DNA from: an uncultured Eubacteriales bacterium
Lineage (GTDB): Bacteria > Bacillota > Clostridia > TANB77 > CAG-508
DNA: 64,000 nucleotides
Direction: 5' to 3'
Assembly: GCA_905203305.1 (NCBI GenBank)
Contig: CAJKVH010000005.1
Location: 30,910 to 94,909 of the forward strand
Under the pieces are notes generated by a model. The model was not told the origin of the DNA and ran no database searches. It was given only the letters and a program-made list of their open reading frames with translations. The position numbers and the translations under genes were made by a program. Positions 26,630 through 38,500 of the stretch are shown here, in pieces (position 1 is the stretch's first letter; the number at the start of each line of letters is the position of its first letter).

Positions 26630-29600
26630 TTATTCGTAAATGTATGTTGTATCTATTTGTCCAACTAATATTTTTCCTGCATATAAATTCATTTTTACCG
26701 TATAAGTTGCTTTTGTATCAAACTCTATAGGTAGTTTCGTTTTAAAGTATGTTACATTATCATCTAATCCTTGTCCCCATTCTGGTTTAAATTCTCCTGA
26801 TGAACTATAATTATTGCTTAAGTTAAATACAGAATATTCAATTCTATCAACTTTATTAATATTGTAATAACTATCATAGAAACGTACTTCACAATTTTTG
26901 CCATTTTGTACTAAAGTTACACTACCAATAGAAACATCTGCACTATTTGTTATAGCATTTAATGTGTATTGTTCTTGATGTGTTTCTAAATTTGTTCCTT
27001 TGTTTTCTTTGTCATATTTTGTTTCTAATTTTGCAACATAATTATAACTATAATCTATATTTTCATTTTGTATGTATACTGAGAAATTTCCTGAATGTTC
27101 CTTTAAATTAAATGTACTTTCAGTAACATTATTTCCATTTTGATATCTATCATATGTTGGTACTTCTGTTAATGACTTAGGATCATTTTTATATCTATAT
27201 ACCTTTAATGTATATTCTCCCCAATCTGATCCATAAATCATAGCATCTTCATCTTTTATCGAAACTAGTACTCTTATAGCTTTAATATCATTTGGATAAT
27301 CTTTTCTTTCCATCTTTAAACCTATTTCAGGCTCTGCTAATGTTTTCAAATCAAAATTTCCATTTACATTTTCTATCTCACATGTTTGATTTCCATTTAT
27401 TGTAACTATTGGTGTTATTTTTAAAATATAGCTTTCTCCCATTGTAAACACATTGTTTTCTGGGCTTATTGCAATTTGTTCTAATACTTTTTCAAATAAG
27501 TTTTTATTTGAATAACTTGGGTTTGTTACAATTAATGATCCATCTTCTACAGTGTAACTTGCTTCTTCGTTTGATGATTTTATATTATTGTTTGTAAGAT
27601 TTACTTTTGTTACACCATCTTTTTTATAGAATGTATACTTTGTTTTTTCATACATATTTGATCTTTGATTGTCAACATCATACGAAATATTTATAAATTT
27701 ATTTTTGTAATTTTCTGCACTATATTCAACTTTTAGATTTTGAATTCCAATTGTTGCAAGTGTCTCAAATTTATATGGTTCTCCTATTTTTTTTGTATCT
27801 TTATCGTATGTATATACATATTCTGATCCATCAAAATATTTAAATCTTATTTGATAATATTCTGCTGGTGATAAATTATTTAAGTTGATTTCACCAATTT
27901 CACTTGCATTTATTTCTTTTGTTTCACATTCATTCCAATTTGCTGTAGCATTTGAATCTTTTGAATGCCATATTTCCATTATAAATTTATCTACATTTAT
28001 TCCTAATGGATTTAAAACATTAGTATTGATTTTGGCTGTTGTAAGTGTTGTTTCAACTCCATTTACTTTTATACCAATTCTTATATTTTTAATATTAACT
28101 TTATGTTCTATATTTTCATCTACTATTTTTTCTGAGATTCCTTTTTGTACAATTACACTACCATTTTGTTTAAATCCTGCTGGCGAATATTGTAATTCTA
28201 CAATAGTTCCATTTTGGTTGCTATTTATATTGTCTATAGTTTTTAATCCTAATTGAGCTACACTATCATAAGTATATAATTGATATTCGAATAAATTTTC
28301 ATTTATTTCTCCATCTTTCTTCAAAAATGTATTTCCATCAAGTGTCATATAATTATTTTCAGAATCTACATATGTTGCATATCTTGATCCATCTCCTGGA
28401 ATAAATCCTATTTTACCGTTATCATAATATACTTTAACTGATACTTTGACATCTATTCCAACGAAGTGCTTATAATTTTGATTATTTAATATTTCAAGTA
28501 AATCAACAACAACGTAATTGCCGTTTTCTTTATTCATTTTTAATAATCCTGTAGTTAATTCTTCTTTTCCATTACTGAATGTTACTGTTGCTGCAGCGAC
28601 TCTATCTACATCCTCTCCTGCTAATTGTATTGTTACATTGTTAGGATTATTTTTATCATTGTAAACTATATTTGCAATCTCAATATCACTTAAACTTACA
28701 CTTCCTTCAAATTTTTGTGTTATTAAATTTTGTTCAATATATGTTCCAGATTGTGCTTTATTTAAATTTTTTGTATATCCAACCTTATATGTTATATTAG
28801 GTGATAATGGACTTACAACCGTTTCATGAATTTGTCCATCTGTTCTTACCTCAATGTTTGAATTTTGTACTGTTCCATTTGCTGATAATTGTAAATATGC
28901 ATATTCAGTTGTACTATGTGCTGCATATTTTAAAGCTTTGTCATAATCTGAACAAGAATACATATAAGTAATTGTTGATTCGTCTGATGTTTTTGGATAC
29001 ATAACAAATCTTGGTTCTTGTTTTTTAGGAAATAAATTATCTGTTTTTAAGCTCTTATTGTCATATTTAGTTTTTTCGTCACTTTTACATGTAGGCCAAA
29101 TCATTTCACTTCCATCTACATTTTGATATGTTACTGTATATGAGAAGAAATATCCATCTCCTCTATGTAAACCTGTTTTATTATCATCTGTTTCTGAATC
29201 TATTGTTCCTTCTTTTAATTCAAATACCGCAGATGGTGCTTTTTCTTGATTTACAAAATCTAATGTTTTTGTAAGTTGTTCTCCATTCTCTCCAAGTACA
29301 GGGTTTCCGTTTCTATCCCATGCATAATATGTTATCTTTTTAGCCGTTAATGATCCTGTATTTGCAAACTTTGTACTTAAATAATATCCTACATAAGTGC
29401 TATCATCTAAGCTACTATTTTTTTGTATTCCATATCTACTTGCATTTCCATTTGTTATTGCTGTAGCCTCTAATTTTTTGTATTCTTCTGGTACATCAAC
29501 TGTTGTTCCTTTTCCTTTAACAATTATATATGCTGCAGAATATGTTTCATTTGACTTATTATCTGTATATGTTGTATTTCCTGTATTATCATTATTGTCC

Positions 29601-32341
29601 TCTGTTGCTTGTATTGGAATTTTATTTGAATATGTTGTTCCATCTATTGTTGCAGTTACTATAACTTGATAATTAACTTCCGTATAACTTGATTCTTTTC
29701 CTCCACCTATAAATGAAGGAGTTACAATAAGTGTATTGTCGAAAAATAATTCTTGCAAACTATTTACTTTCTGTTGTCCTTGTACATTATTTAGGCATGA
29801 TGTAAAGTTATTTTGAGTTATTGTACGTGTCCAGTTTCTATATTCGCCATTATTTATGTCTCCAGATCCTTCGTATAACATTAAATTTACACTTGTTAGT
29901 CCCTCTCTTGCAACATTATCTCCCTCTAGGTTTAGATTAACTGTAAATGCATTTGTTGGACTTTCAACCGTTGTCATATTTGCTGATAATGGTTCATAAG
30001 ATCCTGTTGTTACTATACTACTTCCTATATGAGTATTTTTATAATCTCCATTTCCATCTTTTAAGTTGATTGTTCCATATACAGAAAATGTATATGAAGT
30101 TTCAGCTTTTAATCCTTTTTTATTATTTCCTTTTTCTCCAATATCCACCCATATTTTTATAACTTCGTTTCCATCTTTATCTGTTGTTCTTTCATCATTT
30201 TGAAGGCTTGTTCTTTTTACATAAACAACGGATTCATCTACATCACTAGAATATGTTATTGTTAATGGATTTTCACTGTCTACTGTAACTGTACTATCAT
30301 TATCTACTATATATAACCATCCTCTTATTTCTGTTGGCGGATAGTCACTTTCTACTCTTTCAAATTTTACGCTAGGAAATGTTGATCCGTTTAAAGCAAA
30401 TGCTCCACAAATTGAGCTTTCTACATCTACATATTTTTCATTATCATAAGTTGATGCAATTACCTTAAATCCATAGTATTGCCCTCTTACAATACCAGAA
30501 TCACTGTTTTCATCTGCAACATTTACTGTTATTTCTTTATTTGTTGTTTCTCTTTGATATGCTATGTTTTTTGTATCATAGTCTAATATATAATTTCCGT
30601 TTTGGTCCTGTATTTGTGTATATTTATAAATGATATACTTGTAATTTTGAATTGAACCATCATTGTCTGTAACATCATCTATATACAATGTAAAAGTTCC
30701 GTCTCTTTTATTTATAGAATAATTCAAATTATTTATAGTAGCTTTTGCCTTTAATGTTTTGCATTTAGTATCTATTGTCCAGTTTTCTCCCTCTTGTATT
30801 ATTCCATCATATGTTATTCCCGACAACCTTACTATATAATCAGTATTTGCTGAAAGTCCATCAAATGTGATTATTTCTTCAGAGCCACTATTTTTAACAG
30901 TTTGTTTTCTATTTATTATTTCATTTCCGTTTGAATCAAGTAGTGATACTTGAGCACTTTCTACTAATTTATCAGTAAAATTAACATTAAAAGATAAAGA
31001 ATTATTTGTATATGATTCTTTATTTATTTTTACTCCAATGTCTGTTGTTAAAAATGTTTTATAAATAAAGTTTTTAGTATATGTTTTTTCGCTTACAGTA
31101 TATGTTGCACTTGTAATTATTGTATAACTTGTATTTGGAAGTAATGTTTCAACATCTACCGGTATATTAAATGTTCCATAAGATTGACTATCTGTATATA
31201 CTGTTTTCCCTGTTTGATTGTTTACTATTTTTATATCTATACTATCATTTTTTGATAATGCATCATTATCATCTGTAATTTGAATGTTTCCTTGAACTCC
31301 AACTGCCGTTATTTTCATGTTTTCGAATTTGAATTTTGGCTCATTTACAGCTACTGTTTCATCTACTTTGCTTTCATTATCTGTTACATATTCATATAGT
31401 ATATTTGGAGTTTCAATATTTATTTTGTTCTTATCATCTGAAGCTGTTCCTCCACTTGTTGAATTTGATATTATTGTTGTGCTGTCTGTGCTTGAAGATG
31501 AACTTGTACTAGATGAAGTTGATGTTGATGTTTCCCCGTTTGCCACTTGTACTTCATTTGTAGTATTGTTTTCTTCTTCTGTAGTATTTGTTTCTTCTGT
31601 TTCATTTGTTTCTTGCTTTAAATCTACGATTTTTACATTGTCATTTGAATTTATAACCATATCTTCTAATGACATTTTGTTTTGATCATTTTGACTCACA
31701 ATTTTTGTTCCAAGGTTAAGCTTTATTCCATTTTGTAATTCTATATAAGAATTTGATGATATTGTTTGATAGCTAAATTCTTGATTGTATATATTTACAA
31801 CTTCATTATCTGAATACTGAATTTCTACATATCCATCTACATCTTTGGTCATACCATTATTTAATGTTATTTTTAACTTATTTGCTAAAATTATATATTT
31901 ATCAGCTGATATCTTCCATATTGCTTGTTCAAATTGTAAATCTGAATCCAAATTCTTTACAGAATATCTACTTGATATTTTCTTTATTTCTTTATTTGCT
32001 GCAACATCATAATAAACTATAGGATTATCGTTTATTTTACTTAAATCTAATAATACGCTTTCTTGTAGAGCTACAATATTTCCACTTGTATAGTGAATAA
32101 AATTACTGTTATCTAAAGTAACTTTTGCTCCTTCTGTATCGTAAAATACAATCTGGTTGTTGTATGATGTAGTATATGTTTCATCTTGATAGAAATAATA
32201 TCTATTTGTCGAACCATTTAAAATATATCCTGATTCACTAAATGTTTCCTTTTTACTCTCTTCTACATTAACTACATTATATACTAGAATTGCACCTAGT
32301 AATATGCCTATACTTATAAAAAACAAAATATACTTTTTCAT
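26630..32341 (-). CDS. Giant membrane-anchored surface protein with tandem FN3-like domains
   Basis: About 1,903 residues from the ATG at 32341 (AGGGAGAAAGAG site); the frame is open to 32407. One membrane helix is followed by an exported N-terminal domain shared with neighbours (SADKYIILANKLKITLNNG, VEIQYSDNEVVNIYNQ), a Thr/Glu then Ser/Thr linker, and about ten beta-sandwich repeats with the fibronectin-type ending (LLPNTSYTIITSATY, LSANTDYIVRLSG, LSPAEYYQIRFKY). No C-terminal anchor is visible. Probable adhesin or scaffold. There is no terminator before the 510-residue gene, so it appears to be in one unit with the F1-like genes. Confidence 0.75.
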   Translation of the reverse strand: MKKYILFFISIGILLGAILVYNVVNVEESKKETFSESGYILNGSTNRYYFYQDETYTTSYNNQIVFYDTEGAKVTLDNSNFIHYTSGNIVALQESVLLDLSKINDNPIVYYDVAANKEIKKISSRYSVKNLDSDLQFEQAIWKISADKYIILANKLKITLNNGMTKDVDGYVEIQYSDNEVVNIYNQEFSYQTISSNSYIELQNGIKLNLGTKIVSQNDQNKMSLEDMVINSNDNVKIVDLKQETNETEETNTTEEENNTTNEVQVANGETSTSTSSSTSSSSSTDSTTIISNSTSGGTASDDKNKINIETPNILYEYVTDNESKVDETVAVNEPKFKFENMKITAVGVQGNIQITDDNDALSKNDSIDIKIVNNQTGKTVYTDSQSYGTFNIPVDVETLLPNTSYTIITSATYTVSEKTYTKNFIYKTFLTTDIGVKINKESYTNNSLSFNVNFTDKLVESAQVSLLDSNGNEIINRKQTVKNSGSEEIITFDGLSANTDYIVRLSGITYDGIIQEGENWTIDTKCKTLKAKATINNLNYSINKRDGTFTLYIDDVTDNDGSIQNYKYIIYKYTQIQDQNGNYILDYDTKNIAYQRETTNKEITVNVADENSDSGIVRGQYYGFKVIASTYDNEKYVDVESSICGAFALNGSTFPSVKFERVESDYPPTEIRGWLYIVDNDSTVTVDSENPLTITYSSDVDESVVYVKRTSLQNDERTTDKDGNEVIKIWVDIGEKGNNKKGLKAETSYTFSVYGTINLKDGNGDYKNTHIGSSIVTTGSYEPLSANMTTVESPTNAFTVNLNLEGDNVAREGLTSVNLMLYEGSGDINNGEYRNWTRTITQNNFTSCLNNVQGQQKVNSLQELFFDNTLIVTPSFIGGGKESSYTEVNYQVIVTATIDGTTYSNKIPIQATEDNNDNTGNTTYTDNKSNETYSAAYIIVKGKGTTVDVPEEYKKLEATAITNGNASRYGIQKNSSLDDSTYVGYYLSTKFANTGSLTAKKITYYAWDRNGNPVLGENGEQLTKTLDFVNQEKAPSAVFELKEGTIDSETDDNKTGLHRGDGYFFSYTVTYQNVDGSEMIWPTCKSDEKTKYDNKSLKTDNLFPKKQEPRFVMYPKTSDESTITYMYSCSDYDKALKYAAHSTTEYAYLQLSANGTVQNSNIEVRTDGQIHETVVSPLSPNITYKVGYTKNLNKAQSGTYIEQNLITQKFEGSVSLSDIEIANIVYNDKNNPNNVTIQLAGEDVDRVAAATVTFSNGKEELTTGLLKMNKENGNYVVVDLLEILNNQNYKHFVGIDVKVSVKVYYDNGKIGFIPGDGSRYATYVDSENNYMTLDGNTFLKKDGEINENLFEYQLYTYDSVAQLGLKTIDNINSNQNGTIVELQYSPAGFKQNGSVIVQKGISEKIVDENIEHKVNIKNIRIGIKVNGVETTLTTAKINTNVLNPLGINVDKFIMEIWHSKDSNATANWNECETKEINASEIGEINLNNLSPAEYYQIRFKYFDGSEYVYTYDKDTKKIGEPYKFETLATIGIQNLKVEYSAENYKNKFINISYDVDNQRSNMYEKTKYTFYKKDGVTKVNLTNNNIKSSNEEASYTVEDGSLIVTNPSYSNKNLFEKVLEQIAISPENNVFTMGESYILKITPIVTINGNQTCEIENVNGNFDLKTLAEPEIGLKMERKDYPNDIKAIRVLVSIKDEDAMIYGSDWGEYTLKVYRYKNDPKSLTEVPTYDRYQNGNNVTESTFNLKEHSGNFSVYIQNENIDYSYNYVAKLETKYDKENKGTNLETHQEQYTLNAITNSADVSIGSVTLVQNGKNCEVRFYDSYYNINKVDRIEYSVFNLSNNYSSSGEFKPEWGQGLDDNVTYFKTKLPIEFDTKATYTVKMNLYAGKILVGQIDTTYIYE

Positions 32342-32549
32342 AAAATCTCTTTCTCCCTTAATACTGTTCTTTTTGACAATTTTTTTCTTTCTTAGTCTAC
32401 CATACAACAGTTTTTTTTCAATATATAAATTTTGACATTTTTTTCTCTTTTTTTATTCACATTCCTTAGAGCCCCAAAGACTGCGTGTTATAAGCCGCGT
32501 TTTCTTTATTACAATAATATTACATTTTTTTTACTTTTTTGTTACAATT

Positions 32550-32582
32550 TAAAATAGGCAAGCTTTTTTAGCTTACCTATTT
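32550..32582 (-). terminator. Terminator overlapping the stop of the giant GLUG gene
   Basis: AATAGG-AAGC pairs with GCTT-CCTATT around a 7-nt A-rich loop. The stem contains the stop codon at 32573. It separates the 3,414-residue protein from the FN3 giant, which must then have its own promoter in 32408-32550; I could not define that promoter. Confidence 0.7.
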
Positions 32583-35500
32583 GTTTTTTTGTATAAAATT
32601 GCTAATATTATGCAGATCGATCCAACAATTGATGCAATAATTATTATACCTGCATTCTTCATTTTTGATGAACTTGTAGATAAATTTGTATAGAATGAAA
32701 TTAAATCATCATTTTGATTTATCTTTTCATTTTCAGTTTGTGTTTTTGATGCTTTTCCTTGTATTAAATCATCTGTACTGTAAACAACATAACTCTTTGT
32801 TCCAGCATCATAAGCTGTTACATATTTATTATCAATATTGTCATTATTTTTAGAACTTGTATTTAAAATATTATTTTTGTTGTCATTTGATTCATTTTGT
32901 GATTGTATTTTGCTATTTTCCTTTGAAATATTTGAATTGCTTTGACCATCAGATATTGTTATATTAACTTCTGTATTTTCATTATTATTGCCTTTTATCT
33001 TTTTAGTTGCTTCATCTATAGATACTTTATCTAATTTACTTGCAAGCTCTTCAGTTGCTGTATAATTAGATTTATTTATATTATATGAAACTTTTCTTAA
33101 ACTTAAATTACTCATAATATAACTTGCTAAATCTACCTTTTCATCTTTAACATTATTTTCATATACTTCTTCTCCAGTTATATAGTTAAATCCATATACC
33201 CTTCCATTTGAATAATAAACTAATACTACATTATTGTTATTATCTACATTACTTGTCATTGAAACGATTTCCGAATTTTTAAATCCTGATGGATATTTTA
33301 TTTCTGTTAATAAATCATGCATAGACCCATCTTCTCCTAAAATAGTTTCATATTGTTTATTATTAAAGTAATCAATTATTGCCAATCCATTTTTGTTACT
33401 TGTTTTTCCGTCTATTACATACATATATCCGTTTTTTACAAAAATCTGTTGTTCTTTATATACATAACTATTATCACTTTGTATTACTTTTGAACAATGT
33501 GCAAAGTTTTTAATTGTTGCTCCATTTGCTTTTGATTCAGATATAGGAGTTTCTTCATCTAGTACTTTTATTTCTTTATCAGTTGATCCTATTTTACTCA
33601 TTGATTTTATGTTATATATGTTTCCATCTTTATCAATAGCTTCTTCTTTATAAAGATTAATGTAATTTCCATCTATTGTTCTCTTACTCGAATGTAAAGT
33701 ATCATCTGTTAAATAGAAGTATTCGTCATCTACTATAGATAACACATTTCTTGCATCTTCTGGTTCTATTTGTTTTTTGTACGAATAGCTTGTATTAAAT
33801 ACTGTTATTTCTAAAGGTGAATTAAAGTCATATTTTAAAGTATATACTTGTTTTTCAATATTAGTTGGTTCTAAAATTACCTTTTCATTAGATGTAATTT
33901 TGAATTTAGTATCTTTTGTTTGATTTCTAAATTCTATATTTATTTTGTCAATATCAACTGCATATACAAATATATCTGGCAATTCTTCATCTTGAAGTAG
34001 ACTCATAACTGCTAATTCATCTATATTAACATCATTTAAAGAAACTGTATCTTCAGAAAATTCTGGTGTTCTATTTGGAATTGGTATTTTATTTTGTATG
34101 ATATTTAAATCTCCACTTCCCCAATAAATGCTTGCTGAATAGCTTTGCTTTAATGTTGGGAAATATCCATTAGAATAATCATATCTTCCATTTCCAAAGT
34201 TTAATCCTTTATTTCCTATAACTTTTCCTTCTTCGTCTAATATTTTTTCGTTTTTAGTATATATATTTGTACTTAATTCTGCCGAACTTACCATTTCGTA
34301 ATTTTCTTTTTCTTCTGTAATTCCACCCACTTGTGTACCATTTAGTGTTGAACAATTATATACATAAATATTATTCATATATTGACTTTGAATTGTTCCA
34401 AGTTCGCTACCTGCAACAGATCCAATTCCCATATCTATGTAGCTACCTGATGATACTATATCTGTAGAAATCAAGTTGCATTCTACATTGTTATATTTTT
34501 CTATATCTTCATCATAATTTAGTTTAGTAGCTATTATTCCAATTAAGCCACCGACAGAATTACTTCCCGCTATCATTTTATCATCTTGAACATTTGCAAC
34601 AAAGTTATATTTAATAGTTGCTTTATATTGAATATTACTTAATTTACTATTATCAAAATATCCTACAATTCCTCCAGCACCATTTGAGTCCGCTGTAACT
34701 TCTGTATTTCCAACATAGCAATATTGAATATTACCATATATGAATTTTCCAACAATTCCTCCAACACTTCCTGATCCTTTTATAGTAGAATTAGATGCAT
34801 ATGAGTGCCATAAGAAAAAGTTCGATGATGCAATTGAACTTGCAGATCTTCCAGTATAACCTGTATAAAGTCCTGCTATTCCTCCAACATAACTTCCATT
34901 TGCTGTTACTAAACTGTTTTCAAGAACTGCACCTGATATAGTTCCTACCTGATATCCAATAATTCCTCCAACATAATTCATACTTCCATTTACAGTTACA
35001 TTTTTAGCATTTGCTCCTGCTACTGCATAATTGCTATTGTTACTTGCTGAAATTGATGTTGTAGAATATTCAGAAGATCCTATTACTCCACCTACATAAT
35101 TTCCTGTTGCATTAACTACGCAGTCTTCTGCTTTTACATTTCTTGTTCTTCCAACAGTTCTTCCAACTACTCCACCTACATGGCTTATTCCTGAAATCTG
35201 TTGATTCGATCCTTTAGATCTTAAGCTATCTATATAACTATAATAGCTGTCACCAATTCCAGTACAACCTCCAACATAATTGTTTCCATTTATGCTATTG
35301 TTTTCTGCAGTAAATTCTCTTTCATTTGCATATCCACATCCTCCAGAATTTCCTCCAACGTAGGCATTTCCTGTAATCGAGTTGTTTGATGAAACAAGCG
35401 AACTACATGACCATCCATGATATCCAACATTTCCACCAATATAATTTCCACTACCTGAAATTGTATTATTTGCTGACGTTAACGTATTTGCATTTCCAGA

Positions 35501-38500
35501 TCCATATCCAATATTTCCAGAAACAAAGTTTGTTCCTTGTATTTTACTATTTGTTGTTGTCAAGCCCGATGCAGTGTTACCACCGCCTCCATATTGACCT
35601 ATATTTCCTCCAACATATTGACTTCCTTTTACCAAATATGCCGTTTCTGTATCTCCTGATTTTTTACCTTCTTTTGAATATTGATATGCTGAAATATTTG
35701 ATACTCTACCATCAGAATATCCAAATAATCCACCATTGCAATTTCCTGATCCATTAATACTTATATATGTTCCTTCTATTCCTGATGAACTTCCAAGTGA
35801 TGATGCTTGTCCACATAAACTTCCTACATAACTTCTTCCTGTTATATTAGCCTTACTTAAGGTTATATTATTAAAGCTTCCTGCTATATTTCTTGAAATC
35901 GCCCCTATAAAGTCTCCTGTAGAAGAAATATTTATATTATTAAATTTACAATTATTAGCTGTACCTCTTAATATAGAAATTATTCCAAAATAGCCTGATT
36001 TTCCATCTATTTTTACATTTTCAAATGTTATATTTTTCAAACTTGTTTTTATTTCTTTTATAAATCCGCTATATGAATTTATTCCTGAAATATTAATATT
36101 TGAAATTGTTTTCATACTATCCGCTTCTAGTTTTCCAATTACAACATTAGTTTCTATATTGCTTACTGTATTAAAATCTATATTTCCTGTTATTTTTACA
36201 TTCTGTCCTTCTGAGGTTCTTCCTTCTCCAGAAAAGAATTCGTTCCATTCTTTTGCATTAGAAATACCTTTATATAATTCAACTTTTATTTTTGTTATAA
36301 TTTCTTTTTCGACTTCTTGTCCATTTCTTTCATAATAAATGCTTTCTATTTTATAACTGTCATATGCTCTGTTTGGTGTCGCAACAAATGTTACAACAGT
36401 TAGACCATTACTATCTTTTGATGTTTGCCATGATCCATCTACTACTTCCATATCATTATTTTCTATTTTTACTTTTGTTAAATTTAAATTGTTTCTATTT
36501 TCAAATTTCATTACAACAGTTACTCTTGTCTTATCACTTGATGGTGTTGATGAAATTGAATCTAATTTTAAATCATTATCAATTGCTATTAATTTTTGAT
36601 TTAGCAATACATTTCCATTTGTGTTATTAAGTTGTGGTAAATATTCATTTGCAAGTAAATCAAAATCAGTACCATCTCTCTTAATTTTATACGCATAATT
36701 ATTAGTATATCCTAATAAACTTGTATATGTATTTAATTGGAATGCTTCTTGATATGATAATAATTTTGTTGCACCTAATTGGCTAGTTGATATTTCTCCA
36801 TTCATTAATTGGTCCTTATATGCGTAGTTTCTATAATCTTTTGATCCAGAATTTGCACCAAATATTCTATTTACATATCCAACACTATTTCCTACAACAT
36901 ATATATTTCCAATATAGAAGTTATTGCTAATATTTTGTACGTCTGTTCCACTATATCCAACAATTCCTCCAATATATGCACTTCCCGATGTAACTTTACT
37001 TGTTATGTTTACCATACTATAACAATATCTTACATAAGTATTTCCATATAAACCATATCCAAGTATTCCGTCCTGTATAGTTCATCGCATTTATTTTTCC
37101 TGTTGAATAACAATTTTCTATATATACATAAGGTGTTCCCGGTTTTGCTCTTTCATCTGTATCATGACCTTTATATCCTACTATTCCACCTATTCCTCTG
37201 ACAGATGTAATATTTGCAGCATTTACTACTACATTGTATGCAAATGAATTTGTAACCTTAGCTTCTACTCCTCCAAATACATATAAGCTTCCAACTAATC
37301 CACCAACTCTAACACTTGTTATATTATTATTTCCAAAGTCTACAGTTAAACCTTGAACAGAACAGTTTTGGATATTTATTTTATCTGCTAAACTTGAAGA
37401 TCCGCTGCTTAAATTTCCTACAATTGCTCCAATGCATGCTGTTCCTCCACTATATAGTGTGGTTATTTCCATATCTCTAATATGAATATTATCTAATTCT
37501 ATATTTTCTGTTATTTCTGCATTTTCAATAAATCCAATTTTTTGAGCAGATGTTTCTATAGAAAATGTATCAATAAATAAGTTTTTAATCGTTCCTTTTG
37601 TAAAGTTCTTTATAATTGATGATGTTCCTGTTATATTTTTCAAACTGTGAACTGTCCCATTATACTCTCCATCTATATATCCTTGGAATGTTCCTGTTAT
37701 ATATGGTGCAAAGTCCGCTTCTCCAAAATCAATATCTGATATTAATCTATAATTTTGTATTAAACCGCTTACTCCATTTGCATCATTATTATTTATATCA
37801 TTCCATTCTTTAGCTGTTGAAATATTTTTTATAAATGTAACTTCTATTGTTCTTGTTCCTAAATCTTCATTTTCACCATATACAGATTCTTTCAATTTTC
37901 CATTTGCCATTTTACTTCTTATTGATGCTACTTCATATTTGTCTAAGAATGATGTAGGATTATTCAATATGCAATATACAGTACTTACTTTTTTATCATA
38001 CGATTGACTCATTATTGAAGTATCCATATATTTTACATTTATTTCACTAATTGTTGTTCCTGCTGGGTTATATACTCTAAATACTGCAAGCTTTGTGTTG
38101 TCTGCTTTTAAATCCACTTTATTTACGTTTATATATGATTGAATTTCAGATTTAACTTTATCAGATAATTCTAAATTTGAAATATCATTATTTTCTACAA
38201 CTTCGCCTGATAAAACATCTATTATTTCATTTCCTATTACGTCGATTTTTATGTTATCTTGTTTTGGCATACAATAATTAAGACTTAAATGTGGATAATA
38301 TCCATTGTTTACATATGTATCAATTATAAATTGTCTATATCCATTAGCATTTAACATTACCTCTTGAACACCTGGTTCATATAATGCTGTTGCAGAAGAT
38401 TTAGTATTAAAATCATTTGCCTCATATATAACATCACAGAAATAATATGATTCTTTTACTGTAGTATTTGTATATTTTGCAAGTATATTTGGACCAATAT

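Noticed and set aside
31450..31620. CRISPR or tandem-repeat array in Ser/Thr-rich linkers of the giant proteins
   Set aside because: The repetition is low-complexity codon repetition within coding linkers, without constant repeats and variable spacers.
32408..32550. Riboswitch between the two giant genes
   Set aside because: A short GC-richer stretch exists near 32,470-32,510, but I could not recognise any conserved riboswitch core.
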